From Humibacter sp. RRB41 (GTDB lineage Bacteria > Actinomycetota > Actinomycetes > Actinomycetales > Microbacteriaceae): a stretch of 64,000 bases of DNA. Position numbers and translations under genes: made by a program. The notes beneath the pieces are model-generated. The model was not told where the DNA came from, did no database searches, and saw only the letters and a program-made list of their open reading frames with translations. Location of the stretch: assembly GCF_022761015.1 (NCBI RefSeq), contig NZ_JAKWJQ010000001.1, positions 496,001 to 560,000 on the forward strand. The letters run 5' to 3'. This document shows, one piece after another, positions 24,031-32,153 of this stretch (positions are counted from its first letter, which is position 1; the number at the start of each line of letters is the position of its first letter).

Positions 24031-24565
24031 GAGGGGCGCGCGATCCGACCTGCGCTGCGAGCACCACGCTCGTGCCGGCTGCCGCGTCGTATGGCGTACG
24101 GCCGCTGCGCACGAAGAGCGCGACCACATATGCGATCGGGAGCACGTAGGCCGCGATCGTGACCACCCACACCCAGGGTGGCACGCTCCCGGCCTCGCTC
24201 GAGACGACGATCGCGATCACCGCCACGTGCCCGACGGCCCACGGTAGGGCGATCTTCAGCGCGTTTCGGGCGAGCGCTCGACCGAAGGAGACGCGAGCAT
24301 CCTGGTGGGTCTGAACCCGCAGATGAAGAACCCGCTTGCCGAGAGTGGCGCCCGAACGGCTCGCCTCCAGTGCCGCGAGCACGACGGTCACAGGTACGAC
24401 GAGCACCAGGCCGCTGATGACGTTCAGCGAGATCGGGCCGACGCCGCCGGTCACTCCCGACAGGTAGAGCGGAACACCGATTGCCACGAGGATGCCGACC
24501 CAGACGAGCACGCAGACCCAGTCGATGAGCCACGCGAGCAGTCGTCGCCACGGATGCCTGTGCAT
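24026..24565 (-). CDS. RDD-family membrane protein
   Basis: A 179-residue integral membrane protein. RRLLAWLIDWVCVLVWVGILV gives the Arg and Asp positions of the first RDD segment. GATLGKRVLHLRVQTHQDARVSFGRALARN is the characteristic cytoplasmic stretch. Two or three more helices follow. RDD proteins are widespread; some take part in Na+/H+ exchange, but most have no known function. The gene lies 51 bp downstream of purF on the same strand, so it may be read from the purF transcript. Confidence 0.82.
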   Translation of the reverse strand: MHRHPWRRLLAWLIDWVCVLVWVGILVAIGVPLYLSGVTGGVGPISLNVISGLVLVVPVTVVLAALEASRSGATLGKRVLHLRVQTHQDARVSFGRALARNALKIALPWAVGHVAVIAIVVSSEAGSVPPWVWVVTIAAYVLPIAYVVALFVRSGRTPYDAAAGTSVVLAAQVGSRAPR

Positions 24566-24616
24566 CCGTCGACCGTACTGGATGCCCTGCCCGGCCGGGC
24601 AGGGACCGGCGCGCAG

Positions 24617-26077
24617 TCAACTCAACTGCGTGCGCTCGACCCACTCGAGGTATTCGGGGGTGACGGTGCCGGTGATGTAATCGCCGGTGAAGCAGCTCAT
24701 CTCGAGGTCGGTGACGGCGCTCTGGCCCTCGAGGATGGCATCCTTCATGTCGCTCACCTCCTGGTAGATGAGGCTGTCCGCGTCCAGCTCGAGTGCGATC
24801 TCGGGGATCTTGCGTCCTGCAGCGATGAGCTCCGAGCGGCTCGGCATGTTGATGCCGTACACGTGCGGGAATCGCACGGGCGGTGCTGCGGAGGTGAACG
24901 TCACCTTGTTGGCGCCTGCGGCACGTGCCATGTCGACGATCTGTTTCGACGTCGTGCCGCGCACGATCGAGTCGTCGACGATGAGCACGTTCTTGCCCTT
25001 GAACTCGCTCGACATCGCGTTCAGTTTCTGTCGCACACTCTTCTTGCGTTCCGCCTGCCCGGGCATGATGAAGGTGCGGCCGACGTAGCGGTTCTTGTAG
25101 AAGCCCTCCCGGTACTCGATGCCGAGCTTCTGGGCCACTTGAGACGCTGCGGGACGCGACGAATCGGGGATCGGCATGACCACGTCGATATCACCTGTCG
25201 GTGCATAGCGGGCGATGGTGTCCGCGAGCCGGTTGCCCAGCCGCAGCCGCGCTTCGTAGACCGAGATGCCGTTCATCACGGAGTCCGGCCGCGCGAGGTA
25301 CACGTACTCGAACGAGCACGGTACGAGCACGGGAGACTTCGCGCACTGCTGGGAGTAGAGCTCGCCGCTCAGCGTGATGAAGACGGCCTCGCCCGGCGCG
25401 ACATCCCGCACGACCTCGTAGCCGAGCGCCTCGAGCACGACCGATTCGGATGCCACGATCCACTCGTCGCCCACCAGGCCGGCCGGCTTGCGGCCGAGGA
25501 TGAGCGGGCGGATGCCGAAGGGGTCGCGGAACGCCAGCAGACCTTGTCCCGCGATCATCGCGACAGCCGCATAGGCTCCCTCGACGCGTTCGTGCACGTG
25601 AGACACGGCCTTGAACACCTGGTCGGGGTCGAGCTCGACGCCGGAGACCAGACTCTGCAGCTCTGTGGCGAGCACGTTGAGCAGCAGCTCGGTGTCGCTC
25701 GTGGAGTTCACGTGCCTGCGGTCGATGTGGAAGAGGTCGTTCGCCAATTCACGCGTGTTCGTGAGGTTGCCGTTGTGCACCAGGATGATGCCGTACGGCG
25801 CGTTCACATAGAACGGCTGCGCCTCCTGCTCGTTGGTCGCGTCGCCCTTCGTGGTGTAGCGCGCGTGACCGAGTCCCATCGTGCCCAGCAGAGAGCGCAT
25901 GTCCCTGGTGCGGAAGGCCTCGCGCACCTGTCCTCGCGCCTTGTGGATGTGGAACGTGCTGCCTTCAGCTGTGGCGATTCCGGTGGAATCCTGACCGCGG
26001 TGCTGCAGAAGGAGGAGGCTGTCGTAGACCAGTTGATTGACCGGCTCGGTAGAGACGATGCCGACGATGCCGCACAT
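24617..26077 (-). CDS. purF: Amidophosphoribosyltransferase (PurF)
   Basis: A 486-residue enzyme for the first committed step of purine synthesis, from PRPP and glutamine to phosphoribosylamine. The start MCGIVGIV places the N-terminal nucleophile at Cys2 with no propeptide. The glutaminase domain shows LQHRGQDSTGIA, ARYTTKGDA and HNGNLTN. The phosphoribosyltransferase domain has the PRPP loop VLIVDDSIVRGTTS. CAKSPVLVPCSFEYVYLARPDS and EMSCFTGDYITG keep Cys residues of the kind that bind the Fe-S cluster in the Bacillus-type enzyme. The promoter probably lies in the 261-bp upstream gap, which holds an 81-bp tandem duplication. Confidence 0.95.
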   Translation of the reverse strand: MCGIVGIVSTEPVNQLVYDSLLLLQHRGQDSTGIATAEGSTFHIHKARGQVREAFRTRDMRSLLGTMGLGHARYTTKGDATNEQEAQPFYVNAPYGIILVHNGNLTNTRELANDLFHIDRRHVNSTSDTELLLNVLATELQSLVSGVELDPDQVFKAVSHVHERVEGAYAAVAMIAGQGLLAFRDPFGIRPLILGRKPAGLVGDEWIVASESVVLEALGYEVVRDVAPGEAVFITLSGELYSQQCAKSPVLVPCSFEYVYLARPDSVMNGISVYEARLRLGNRLADTIARYAPTGDIDVVMPIPDSSRPAASQVAQKLGIEYREGFYKNRYVGRTFIMPGQAERKKSVRQKLNAMSSEFKGKNVLIVDDSIVRGTTSKQIVDMARAAGANKVTFTSAAPPVRFPHVYGINMPSRSELIAAGRKIPEIALELDADSLIYQEVSDMKDAILEGQSAVTDLEMSCFTGDYITGTVTPEYLEWVERTQLS

Positions 26078-26139
26078 GCTGGAGAGGTGCTCCTGAGGTG
26101 GGGGAAAGTTCGCCGGGAATCCGGCGTGACCAGTGTCCC

Positions 26140-26301
26140 ACACACGACTGAGGCGAAGCTGATGCGAGCTTGCTCGTATCAGTGAGGCGATTGAGTGTGT
26201 TGAGCGGCGGTGCCGCGAGTACACACGACTGAGGCGAAGCTGATGCGAGCTTGCTCGTATCAGTGAGGCGATTGGGCGTGTTGAGCGGCGGTGCCGTGAG
26301 T
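26140..26301. repeat. 81-bp tandem duplication upstream of purF
   Basis: Two copies of an 81-bp unit, 26140-26220 and 26221-26301, differ at three positions. Each carries a hairpin, CTGATGCGAGC-TT-GCTCGTATCAG (26159-26182 in the first copy). The repeat fills most of the divergent gap between purF and the NAD(P)-binding protein gene. Both copies are open in one minus-strand frame, but this looks incidental. Confidence 0.85.
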
Positions 26302-26338
26302 ATGAACAGCGTGTAGACCTCGAACGGAAGGAAGAGAC

Positions 26339-27166
26339 ATGACACCGTCGATCCCCGAACGTGCAGCCGATTCACCGCGAGCCGGCCTCGTGCTCGTCAC
26401 CGGTGGGTCAGGCACGCTGGGCACGCTCGTCGTCGACAGGTTGCGTGAGCACGGGCATGCGGTCCGAGTGGTCAGCCGCCGCGGTGCCGGACCACGATCG
26501 GACGTCGAGTATGTGACCGGCGATCTCGACACGGGCGCGGGTGTCGAGGATGCTCTCGCCGGCGTCATCACCGTGGTGCACTGCGCCGGCAGCCAGAAGG
26601 GTGACGGCGACAAGGCGCGCCGACTGGTCGCGCCTGCGCGCACGGCCGGTGTCCAGCACATCGCGTACATCTCGGTGGCGGGCGCAGACCGCATTCCGGT
26701 GCGCTCGCGGGTGGATCACGCGATGTTCGAGTACTTCGCGCAGAAGCGCGAGGGCGAGATCGTGATCGAGGAGTCCGGGATTCCGTTCAGCACCCTGCGG
26801 GCGACGCAGTTCCACACGCTCGCCTTCACTGTGGCCGAGTTCGCGGCGAAGTCGCCAGTCATCCCTCTGCCGAAGAAGATGCGCGTTCAGCCGGTCGCCG
26901 TCGAGGAGGTGGCCGACCGGCTCGTCGCCCTCGCGGAGGGCGAGCCCGCCGGGTACGTGCCGGAGTTCGGCGGCCCTGAGGCGCACTCGACTCACGAACT
27001 CGAGCGCGCCTACCTGAGACGGGCGGGCAAACGCCGGTGGATCGTCTCGATCGGACTGCCGGGAGCGGGTGCGAAGGCGGTGTCGCACGACGCCATCCTG
27101 TCCACGGGGGCTGAGCGCGGAGTGCAGACGTGGGAGCAGTACCTGGACGCCAAACTGCACGGCTAA
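26339..27166 (+). CDS. NmrA-like NAD(P)-binding protein (atypical SDR)
   Basis: A 275-residue protein with an N-terminal Rossmann fold (LVLVTGGSGTLGTLVVDRLREHG) and VVSRRG, which suggests NADP preference. HCAGSQKGDGDKARRLVAPARTAGVQHIAYISVAGAD is typical of NmrA/SDR-a5 proteins. These reduce substrates or sense the redox state of NADP; the classic Tyr-x-x-x-Lys site is not evident. The start has GGAAGG upstream. It diverges from purF across the tandem duplication. Confidence 0.78.
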   Translation: MTPSIPERAADSPRAGLVLVTGGSGTLGTLVVDRLREHGHAVRVVSRRGAGPRSDVEYVTGDLDTGAGVEDALAGVITVVHCAGSQKGDGDKARRLVAPARTAGVQHIAYISVAGADRIPVRSRVDHAMFEYFAQKREGEIVIEESGIPFSTLRATQFHTLAFTVAEFAAKSPVIPLPKKMRVQPVAVEEVADRLVALAEGEPAGYVPEFGGPEAHSTHELERAYLRRAGKRRWIVSIGLPGAGAKAVSHDAILSTGAERGVQTWEQYLDAKLHG

Positions 27167-27226
27167 CAACCGGTTGCGAATGGAGATTCGGTGGGGATCG
27201 GGGAAGGGAGAAGCGGGAAGTGACGC

Positions 27227-27724
27227 TCAGCGCTCCAGGCGCGGGCGCCAGCAGCGGGCCGTCACGCCGATCTCGTTCCAGGCGTTGATGGAGACGATCA
27301 GCGAGAGCAGGGCCGCGACCTGCTCGTCGCTGTACTGCGCGCGGGCCTCGGCGACCACCTCGTCGGGCACGTGCGTCTCGGAGAGGCGGGTCACGGCATC
27401 CGTGAGTGTGAAAGCGGCGCGCTCGGCGACCGTGAAGAAGTTGGACTCCGCCCAGACGGCGACAGCGGCGATGCGCTGCAGTGGCTCGCCGGCATCGTGC
27501 GCGGCGCGGGTGTGGGTGTCGACGCAGTAGGAGCATCCGTTCAGCTGGGATGCCCGCAGCCGAACGAGCTCGCGCAGCCCGGCGTCGATTCCGGTGCGGT
27601 CGAGCTCCGCGACGGCTGCGTCGTCGAGTGCGCTGACGGCGCGGGAGAAGGCGGGAACGAGTCCGTCGAAGTCGAGGCGACGAGCGGGAGCGAAGGGGCG
27701 GGTCGTGCTGGCGATGTCGGTCAT
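27227..27724 (-). CDS. AhpD-like carboxymuconolactone decarboxylase family protein
   Basis: A 165-residue all-helical protein with the active-site pair C64 and C67 in LNGCSYCVDTHTRAA, followed by H71. These belong to AhpD-type alkylhydroperoxidases, which reduce peroxides through the CxxC pair. NAWNEIGVTARCW lies near the C-terminus. The start MTDIASTTR is at 27724; a second ATG or GTG two codons upstream is possible. It diverges from the MocR-type regulator with a 47-bp gap, an arrangement I know from other Actinobacteria, so the regulator probably controls it. Confidence 0.85.
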   Translation of the reverse strand: MTDIASTTRPFAPARRLDFDGLVPAFSRAVSALDDAAVAELDRTGIDAGLRELVRLRASQLNGCSYCVDTHTRAAHDAGEPLQRIAAVAVWAESNFFTVAERAAFTLTDAVTRLSETHVPDEVVAEARAQYSDEQVAALLSLIVSINAWNEIGVTARCWRPRLER

Positions 27725-27753
27725 GATCATCACGTTACGAGAGCTATGGCCCC

Positions 27754-27767
27754 TTGGTAGAGTCCAA
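27754..27767 (+). promoter_or_regulatory. Inverted half-sites before the MocR gene
   Basis: TTGG (27754-27757) and CCAA (27764-27767) form TTGG-N6-CCAA just upstream of the MocR-type start, in the short divergent gap shared with the AhpD-like gene. It is a plausible operator for the MocR protein acting on both genes. The arms are short, so this is tentative. Confidence 0.35.
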
Positions 27768-27771
27768 TGGC

Positions 27772-29193
27772 ATGACGGATGCCTGGGCCAATTCCGGATT
27801 GGATCTGCACCTCCCGATCGACCCGCGCCGCAAGGCCGCGTCGCTCGAGGATGCCGTGCGCACGGCCATCCGAGACGGCCGGCTGGCCACTGGAACGCGA
27901 CTGCCGGCATCCAGAAGCCTGGCCCGTGACCTCGGAATCGCGCGCAACAGCGTCGCCGAGGCATACTCCCGACTGGTCGCCGAAGGATGGCTCGAGGCGC
28001 GTGTCGGCTCGGGCACGAGCGTCGCCGATCGCACCTTCGTGCCGACGGTGGGGGCGCAACCGTCCGCGGAGCGTACGTTGCGGCTCGATCTGAGGGGCGG
28101 CGTCCCCGATGTCTCGGGATTTCCCCGTACCGCCTGGGCTGCCGCGGTGCGTACGGCACTGGCCGCAGCGCCTGCCACCGCCCTCGGCTACCAGGATCTG
28201 CGGGGCGTCGAGTCCGCCAGGGTCGCGCTCGCCGGCTACCTGGCCAGGGCGCGCGGCGTCTGGGTCACGCCCGACGACGTGGTGATCGCGCCGGGCTTCG
28301 GCGGCGTGCTGCGGCTCGTCGCGCGGGCGCTCGTGACACGGGGCGCGCGGCGCATCGCCGTTGAGGAGTACGGGCACGCCTTGCACCGCGAGGTCCTGCT
28401 CGACGCCGGACTGCAGACCGTGCCGTTGCCCGTCGACGACGAGGGAGCTGCGGTCCACCTGCTCGATGATCTCGACGTCGACGCCGTTCTCCTCACGCCG
28501 GCTCACCAGTTTCCGACCGGGGTGGCGCTGAGTGCTGCGCGTCGAACGTCCGTGGTGCGCTGGGCCGAGCACACGGGAGCAATCGTCATCGAAGACGACT
28601 ACGACGGCGAGTTCCGCTTCGACCGCAGGGCGATCGGCGCTCTGCAGGCGCTCGCGCCGCAACACGTCGTCTACGCGGGCACGGCGAGCAAGGCGCTCGC
28701 GCCGGCGATCGGACTCGGCTGGGGCGTGCTGCCCGGCGAGCTCGCCGCGCCGGTGCTCGAACAGCATCGCCTCGCAGGTGCGGCGACGGATGCCGTCACC
28801 GAGCTCGCCCTCGCCGCATTCATCGACGCCGGCGGCTACGACCGCACGGTGCGGGCATCCCGGTTGCGGTACCGTGCCCGCCGCGAGCACGCGGACGAGG
28901 TACTGCGCGAGCGGATGCCCGCAGCGCGCCTCACCGGCATGGCCGCCGGCCTGCAGTCCCTCCTCGAACTCCCCGAAGGTGTCGCCGAGTCGGAAGTCGC
29001 CGCGCGCGCCGCGGACCTCGGACTGCACTGGGAGGGACTGCGTGCCTACCGGGTGGAGTCCGCGGAACTTTCCGATACGCATCCGCCTGCCATGGTGCTC
29101 GGCTTCGGTGCACCGCCGGAGTCGCGCTTCGCGGAGGCGATCGACGTCGCCGTCACCGCGATCGCGGGGGCTCAGGGCGTGGCGGCCGCGTAG
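27772..29193 (+). CDS. MocR/PdxR-family regulator (GntR domain fused to aminotransferase)
   Basis: A 473-residue fusion. Residues ~20-85 are a GntR winged helix (SLEDAVRTAIRDGRLATGTRLPASR, then NSVAEAYSRLVAEGWLEAR). The rest is a fold-type I aminotransferase domain with the PLP Lys K307 in TASKALAPAIGLGWG and the EDDYDGEFRFDRR motif. MocR proteins sense PLP or amino-substrate adducts and control vitamin B6 or other genes. The ATG at 27772 is preferred over an in-frame TTG at 27754, which lies inside the putative operator. The end overlaps the convergent WYL gene by 22 bp. Confidence 0.87.
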   Translation: MTDAWANSGLDLHLPIDPRRKAASLEDAVRTAIRDGRLATGTRLPASRSLARDLGIARNSVAEAYSRLVAEGWLEARVGSGTSVADRTFVPTVGAQPSAERTLRLDLRGGVPDVSGFPRTAWAAAVRTALAAAPATALGYQDLRGVESARVALAGYLARARGVWVTPDDVVIAPGFGGVLRLVARALVTRGARRIAVEEYGHALHREVLLDAGLQTVPLPVDDEGAAVHLLDDLDVDAVLLTPAHQFPTGVALSAARRTSVVRWAEHTGAIVIEDDYDGEFRFDRRAIGALQALAPQHVVYAGTASKALAPAIGLGWGVLPGELAAPVLEQHRLAGAATDAVTELALAAFIDAGGYDRTVRASRLRYRARREHADEVLRERMPAARLTGMAAGLQSLLELPEGVAESEVAARAADLGLHWEGLRAYRVESAELSDTHPPAMVLGFGAPPESRFAEAIDVAVTAIAGAQGVAAA

Positions 29194-30128
29194 CGCGCAG
29201 CCAGGGTGCGCATCCGCTCCACGAGTTCGGGCGGTTCCGTCACACGCACGTCGAGGTCGAGGAGCCCGAGGTAGACGGCGAGCGTTCCGACGCTGTCGGC
29301 GCCGGTGATCAGAACGCACGTGCGCTCGTCGACCGGGTCGACGATGCCGACCGCGGCGTTGATGCGCGAGCGCACCTCCTCGGCTGAGGCGAGCACGGTG
29401 ACGCGGGCGTGCACCTTCCACCCGCTGTAGGCGACGGCGTGCATCACGTAGGCGCGCACGTCGTCCATGGGCAGCGGGTGCGGTCGGAAGGGCCGGTGCG
29501 TCGGCATGCGCAGGGTCATCGCATCCACACGGATGACGGGCCACTCGTCCGTCTCCGGGTCGCGCCCGAGCAGATACCATCGGCGCTCCCAGCTCACCAG
29601 GCGATAGGGCTCCAGCACGCGGGCGGCACCATCGGTCTCGAAGCGCAGCCAATGCGTGTCCCGGATCGCCAGCGAGATGGCGGTCAGCGCATCGGGGTCG
29701 AGGTGCGGGTCGGGGTCCGGGATGCCCGCGTCATCGGCGACCTGCACGGTGGCCTTCGACAGCGCGGAGACCTGGCGGCGAAGCCGGTTCGGCAACAGGT
29801 AGTCCAGCTTGGCGAGCGCGCGGGCGCTGGTTTCAGCGACCCTCTCGAGAGCGCCGGTGGCGACGGCCCGCAGGCCGAGTGTCACCGCGACGGCCTCGTC
29901 GTCGTCGAGCAGCAACGGCGGGAGCGACGCGCCGGCGCCGAGGCGGTAGCCGCCGGTGCGTCCGCGCGACGTCTCGACCGGATAACCGAGCTCCCTGAGG
30001 CGCTCGATGTCGTTCCGCACGGTGCGGGTCGTGACGTCGAAGCGAGCGGCGAGTTCCGTCGCCGACCACTGCGGCCGCGACTGCAGCGCGGCGAGCAGCG
30101 AGAGCAGCCGCACGGGCGTTGAAGACAT
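29172..30128 (-). CDS. HTH/WYL-domain transcriptional regulator (YafY family)
   Basis: A 318-residue regulator. It has an N-terminal DeoR-like winged helix (LSLLAALQSRPQWSATELAARFDVTTRTVRNDIERLRELG) with the GGYRLGAGASLPPLLLDDDEAVAV linker. A WYL domain follows, with RVLEPYRLVSWERRWYLLGRDPETDEWPVIRVD, and a C-terminal extension. WYL regulators respond to nucleotides or other small ligands. It diverges from the epoxide hydrolase; the 57-bp gap holds the palindrome TAGGAA-N7-TTCCTA, so it most likely represses that gene and itself. Confidence 0.87.
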   Translation of the reverse strand: MSSTPVRLLSLLAALQSRPQWSATELAARFDVTTRTVRNDIERLRELGYPVETSRGRTGGYRLGAGASLPPLLLDDDEAVAVTLGLRAVATGALERVAETSARALAKLDYLLPNRLRRQVSALSKATVQVADDAGIPDPDPHLDPDALTAISLAIRDTHWLRFETDGAARVLEPYRLVSWERRWYLLGRDPETDEWPVIRVDAMTLRMPTHRPFRPHPLPMDDVRAYVMHAVAYSGWKVHARVTVLASAEEVRSRINAAVGIVDPVDERTCVLITGADSVGTLAVYLGLLDLDVRVTEPPELVERMRTLAARYAAATP

Positions 30129-30145
30129 CGGAGAACTTCTTTCTC

Positions 30146-30164
30146 TAGGAACGAAACATTCCTA
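30146..30164. promoter_or_regulatory. Palindromic operator, WYL regulator / epoxide hydrolase
   Basis: TAGGAA-CGAAACA-TTCCTA is a perfect 6-bp-arm palindrome in the A/T-rich 57-bp gap between the divergent regulator and epoxide hydrolase genes, 22 bp before the hydrolase ATG. Its position over both promoters suits repression of the pair by the WYL protein. Confidence 0.6.
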
Positions 30165-30185
30165 TATCGATTCTACCTTTGAACC

Positions 30186-31370
30186 ATGACGAACACAGAG
30201 AGCACGAACCAGAACGCAGCCGACGCGACGCAGCTCGACGCGAACGATGCCACGGACCTCCGCCCGTTCCGCATCGCGATCCCCCAGGCCGACCTCGACG
30301 ACCTCGACCGTCGGCTGGCCGGCACACGGCTGCCCGCCGAGGCTCCAGGCGACGACTGGAGCTACGGCACCCCCAACCACTACCTGCGTGATGTGCTGGG
30401 CTACTGGCAGCAGGAGTTCGACTGGCGTGAGCAGGAAGAGCGCATGAACGCCTTTCCGCACTACCTCACCGAGATCGACGGGCAGACGGTGCACTTCATC
30501 CACGTGCCGTCGGCGGAGCAGGATGCCACCCCGCTGCTGCTCCTGCACACCTACCCCGGCTCCTTCGCCGACTTTCTCGACATGATCGGGCCGCTCACCG
30601 ACCCCGTCGCGCACGGGGGACGAGCCGAGGACGCGTTCTCGGTCGTCGTGCCGTCGATGCCGGGCACCGCATTCAGCACGCCGCTGGTCGATCGCGGCTG
30701 GACGATGGCCCGAGTCGCCGCCACGTACGACACGCTGATGAGGCGTCTCGGCTACCAGAGCTATGGCGCCCACGGCAGCGACGGCGGAGCGATGATCGGC
30801 CGCGAGCTCTGCCTGCTCAAGCCGGAGGGCTTCCTGGGCTCGCACGTGCTGCAGCTGTTCTCGTTCCCGTCCGGTGACCCCGCCGAGTTCGAGAAGCTGC
30901 AGCCCGCCGACTACGCGGCGCTCGAGCACATGCAGTGGTTCCAGTCCGTCGGCGGGTACAACGCCATCAACGCCTCGCGCCCGCAGACCGTGGCGGTCGG
31001 ACTCTCCGACTCCCCGATCGGCCAGCTCGCCTGGAACGAACTCTTCGAGTCGTTCGGCAACGGCACGAGCCTGGTGACGAAGGAACAGGTCGTCACCGAG
31101 GTGGCCCTTGAATGGTTCACCAACGGGTCTGCTGCGTTCGGCAGGTATCACTTCGAAGAGGCTCACTCCGGCGCGGAGCCGCGGGTGAACAACGCCCGCA
31201 TCGGTGTCTCGGTGTTCGCCGACGACTTCAAGTCCGTGCGGGTCTTCGCCGAGCGCGACAACAGCAACATCGTGTTCTGGGCCGACCACGAGCGCGGCGG
31301 CCACTACGCGTCGCTCGAGCTGCCCGAGACGGTGACCGGCGACATCCGCGACTTCTTCCGGGAGGCATGA
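30186..31370 (+). CDS. Epoxide hydrolase, EHN-domain type
   Basis: A 394-residue alpha/beta hydrolase. The N-terminal epoxide-hydrolase domain (residues ~25-110: FRIAIPQADLDDLDRRLAGTRLP, WREQEERMNAFPHYLTEIDG) precedes the catalytic fold. H121 in LLHTYPGSFADF is the oxyanion region, and the nucleophile is D199 in AHGSDGGAMIG. GGHYASLE near the C-terminus supplies the catalytic His. Family members hydrate epoxides to diols in the cytoplasm, using Asp as nucleophile. Natural substrate unknown. Probably repressed by the divergent WYL protein. Confidence 0.87.
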   Translation: MTNTESTNQNAADATQLDANDATDLRPFRIAIPQADLDDLDRRLAGTRLPAEAPGDDWSYGTPNHYLRDVLGYWQQEFDWREQEERMNAFPHYLTEIDGQTVHFIHVPSAEQDATPLLLLHTYPGSFADFLDMIGPLTDPVAHGGRAEDAFSVVVPSMPGTAFSTPLVDRGWTMARVAATYDTLMRRLGYQSYGAHGSDGGAMIGRELCLLKPEGFLGSHVLQLFSFPSGDPAEFEKLQPADYAALEHMQWFQSVGGYNAINASRPQTVAVGLSDSPIGQLAWNELFESFGNGTSLVTKEQVVTEVALEWFTNGSAAFGRYHFEEAHSGAEPRVNNARIGVSVFADDFKSVRVFAERDNSNIVFWADHERGGHYASLELPETVTGDIRDFFREA

Positions 31371-31391
31371 CGCGGGCATCCGTCTCCCAAT

Positions 31392-31452
31392 CGCAGCCAC
31401 GTCGTGCGACTGCAGCCACTTCATCGGGCTGCGGACGCGCGACGTGGCTGCG
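31392..31452. repeat. Family A intergenic palindrome (GCAGCCAC type)
   Basis: CGCAGCCACGTCG (31392-31404) and CGACGTGGCTGCG (31440-31452) are perfect 13-bp complements, with a further GCAGCCAC copy in the loop. It lies between the convergent epoxide hydrolase and TetR genes. Related elements occur near 53.15 and 61.76 kb. Confidence 0.7.
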
Positions 31453-31471
31453 TTCGTGGGCGGGAGTGGGG

Positions 31472-32050
31472 CTAAGGGGAGAGTGAGCGCAGCGGACTCG
31501 CGAAATCGGCGAGAGCGTGGAAGGACGAGCGCAGATGCTGTTCGAGCGAGCGCGCTGGGTCATCGATCCAGTCGGATGCAGCCCGGTGGAATGTGGCCCA
31601 GCCGACGGCCGCCGCAAGGTTCGCGATGTCGGTCGGCTCGCCCCGTCTCTCCAGTGCAGCCGCGATGGATGCCGTGATCGTCGCGCCCTTGGCGAGGTCG
31701 CGTTCCTGAAGCGCCGGGGTGGCGGCGATGAGGTGCAGCCGGGCGATGCCACTCTCCCGGTTGTCTTCCAGCACGTGCGCGGAAGCGACGAAGGCGCGCA
31801 AGAGCACTTCGGCGGTCGCCTGCTCCGCGGGTGCGCTCAGGAGCGAGTCCTCGATCTCGCGACGGAGGTCATCCTCTCCGCCGAAGAGCACCTCGCGCTT
31901 GTCGGGGAAGTGACGGAAGAAGGTCCGGTGGTTGACGCCGGCTCTCGCTGCGATCGCCGCCGTCGTGGTCGCGTCGTAACCGCGCTCGAGGTACAACTCG
32001 AGAGCGGCATCCTGCAACCGTCGCCGGGCATCCTCTCCGCTTCTGGGCAT
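31472..32050 (-). CDS. TetR-family transcriptional regulator
   Basis: A 192-residue regulator. The TetR helix-turn-helix is at residues ~8-54 (LQDAALELYLERGYDATTTAAIAARAGVNHRTFFRHFPDKREV). The C-terminal ligand domain holds LLRAFVASAHVLEDNRESGIARLHLIAATP. The start MPRSGEDARRR at 32050 is chosen over a longer frame that would cross the operator region. It diverges from the epimerase-like gene, with two GGCG-containing palindromes in the gap, and probably represses both. Confidence 0.87.
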   Translation of the reverse strand: MPRSGEDARRRLQDAALELYLERGYDATTTAAIAARAGVNHRTFFRHFPDKREVLFGGEDDLRREIEDSLLSAPAEQATAEVLLRAFVASAHVLEDNRESGIARLHLIAATPALQERDLAKGATITASIAAALERRGEPTDIANLAAAVGWATFHRAASDWIDDPARSLEQHLRSSFHALADFASPLRSLSP

Positions 32051-32071
32051 GGGGCAACGGTACGCGACCGG

Positions 32072-32108
32072 ATGGCGTTGCGCCATATTGTGGCGTAATG
32101 TAACGCCA
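32072..32108. promoter_or_regulatory. Two palindromic operators, TetR / epimerase gap
   Basis: ATGGCG-TTG-CGCCAT (32072-32086) and TGGCGT-AATGTA-ACGCCA (32091-32108) are adjacent perfect palindromes sharing the TGGCG half-site; AGTGGCGC follows at 32112. The 103-bp divergent gap is otherwise unremarkable. A TetR dimer pair could bind here. Confidence 0.6.
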
Positions 32109-32153
32109 GTAAGTGGCGCTACAACGTCACCCGAACTCGAAGGAATGAGGCTC

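Noticed and set aside
24305-26185. A 626-codon plus-strand frame opposite purF
   Set aside because: Shadow of purF; no domain pattern, and the true gene is unmistakable on the other strand.
26140-26301. Possible CRISPR array at the tandem repeats
   Set aside because: There are only two adjoining units with no spacers between them and no cas genes.
25965-26375. A small minus-strand frame holding a repeated peptide (TDTSKLASASPQSCV) upstream of purF
   Set aside because: The repeat is simply the translation of the 81-bp tandem duplication; no start signal or family supports a protein.
27730-29652. A 640-codon minus-strand frame opposite the MocR-type gene
   Set aside because: Shadow frame crossing two real genes; Arg/Ala/Gly-rich with no recognisable motif.
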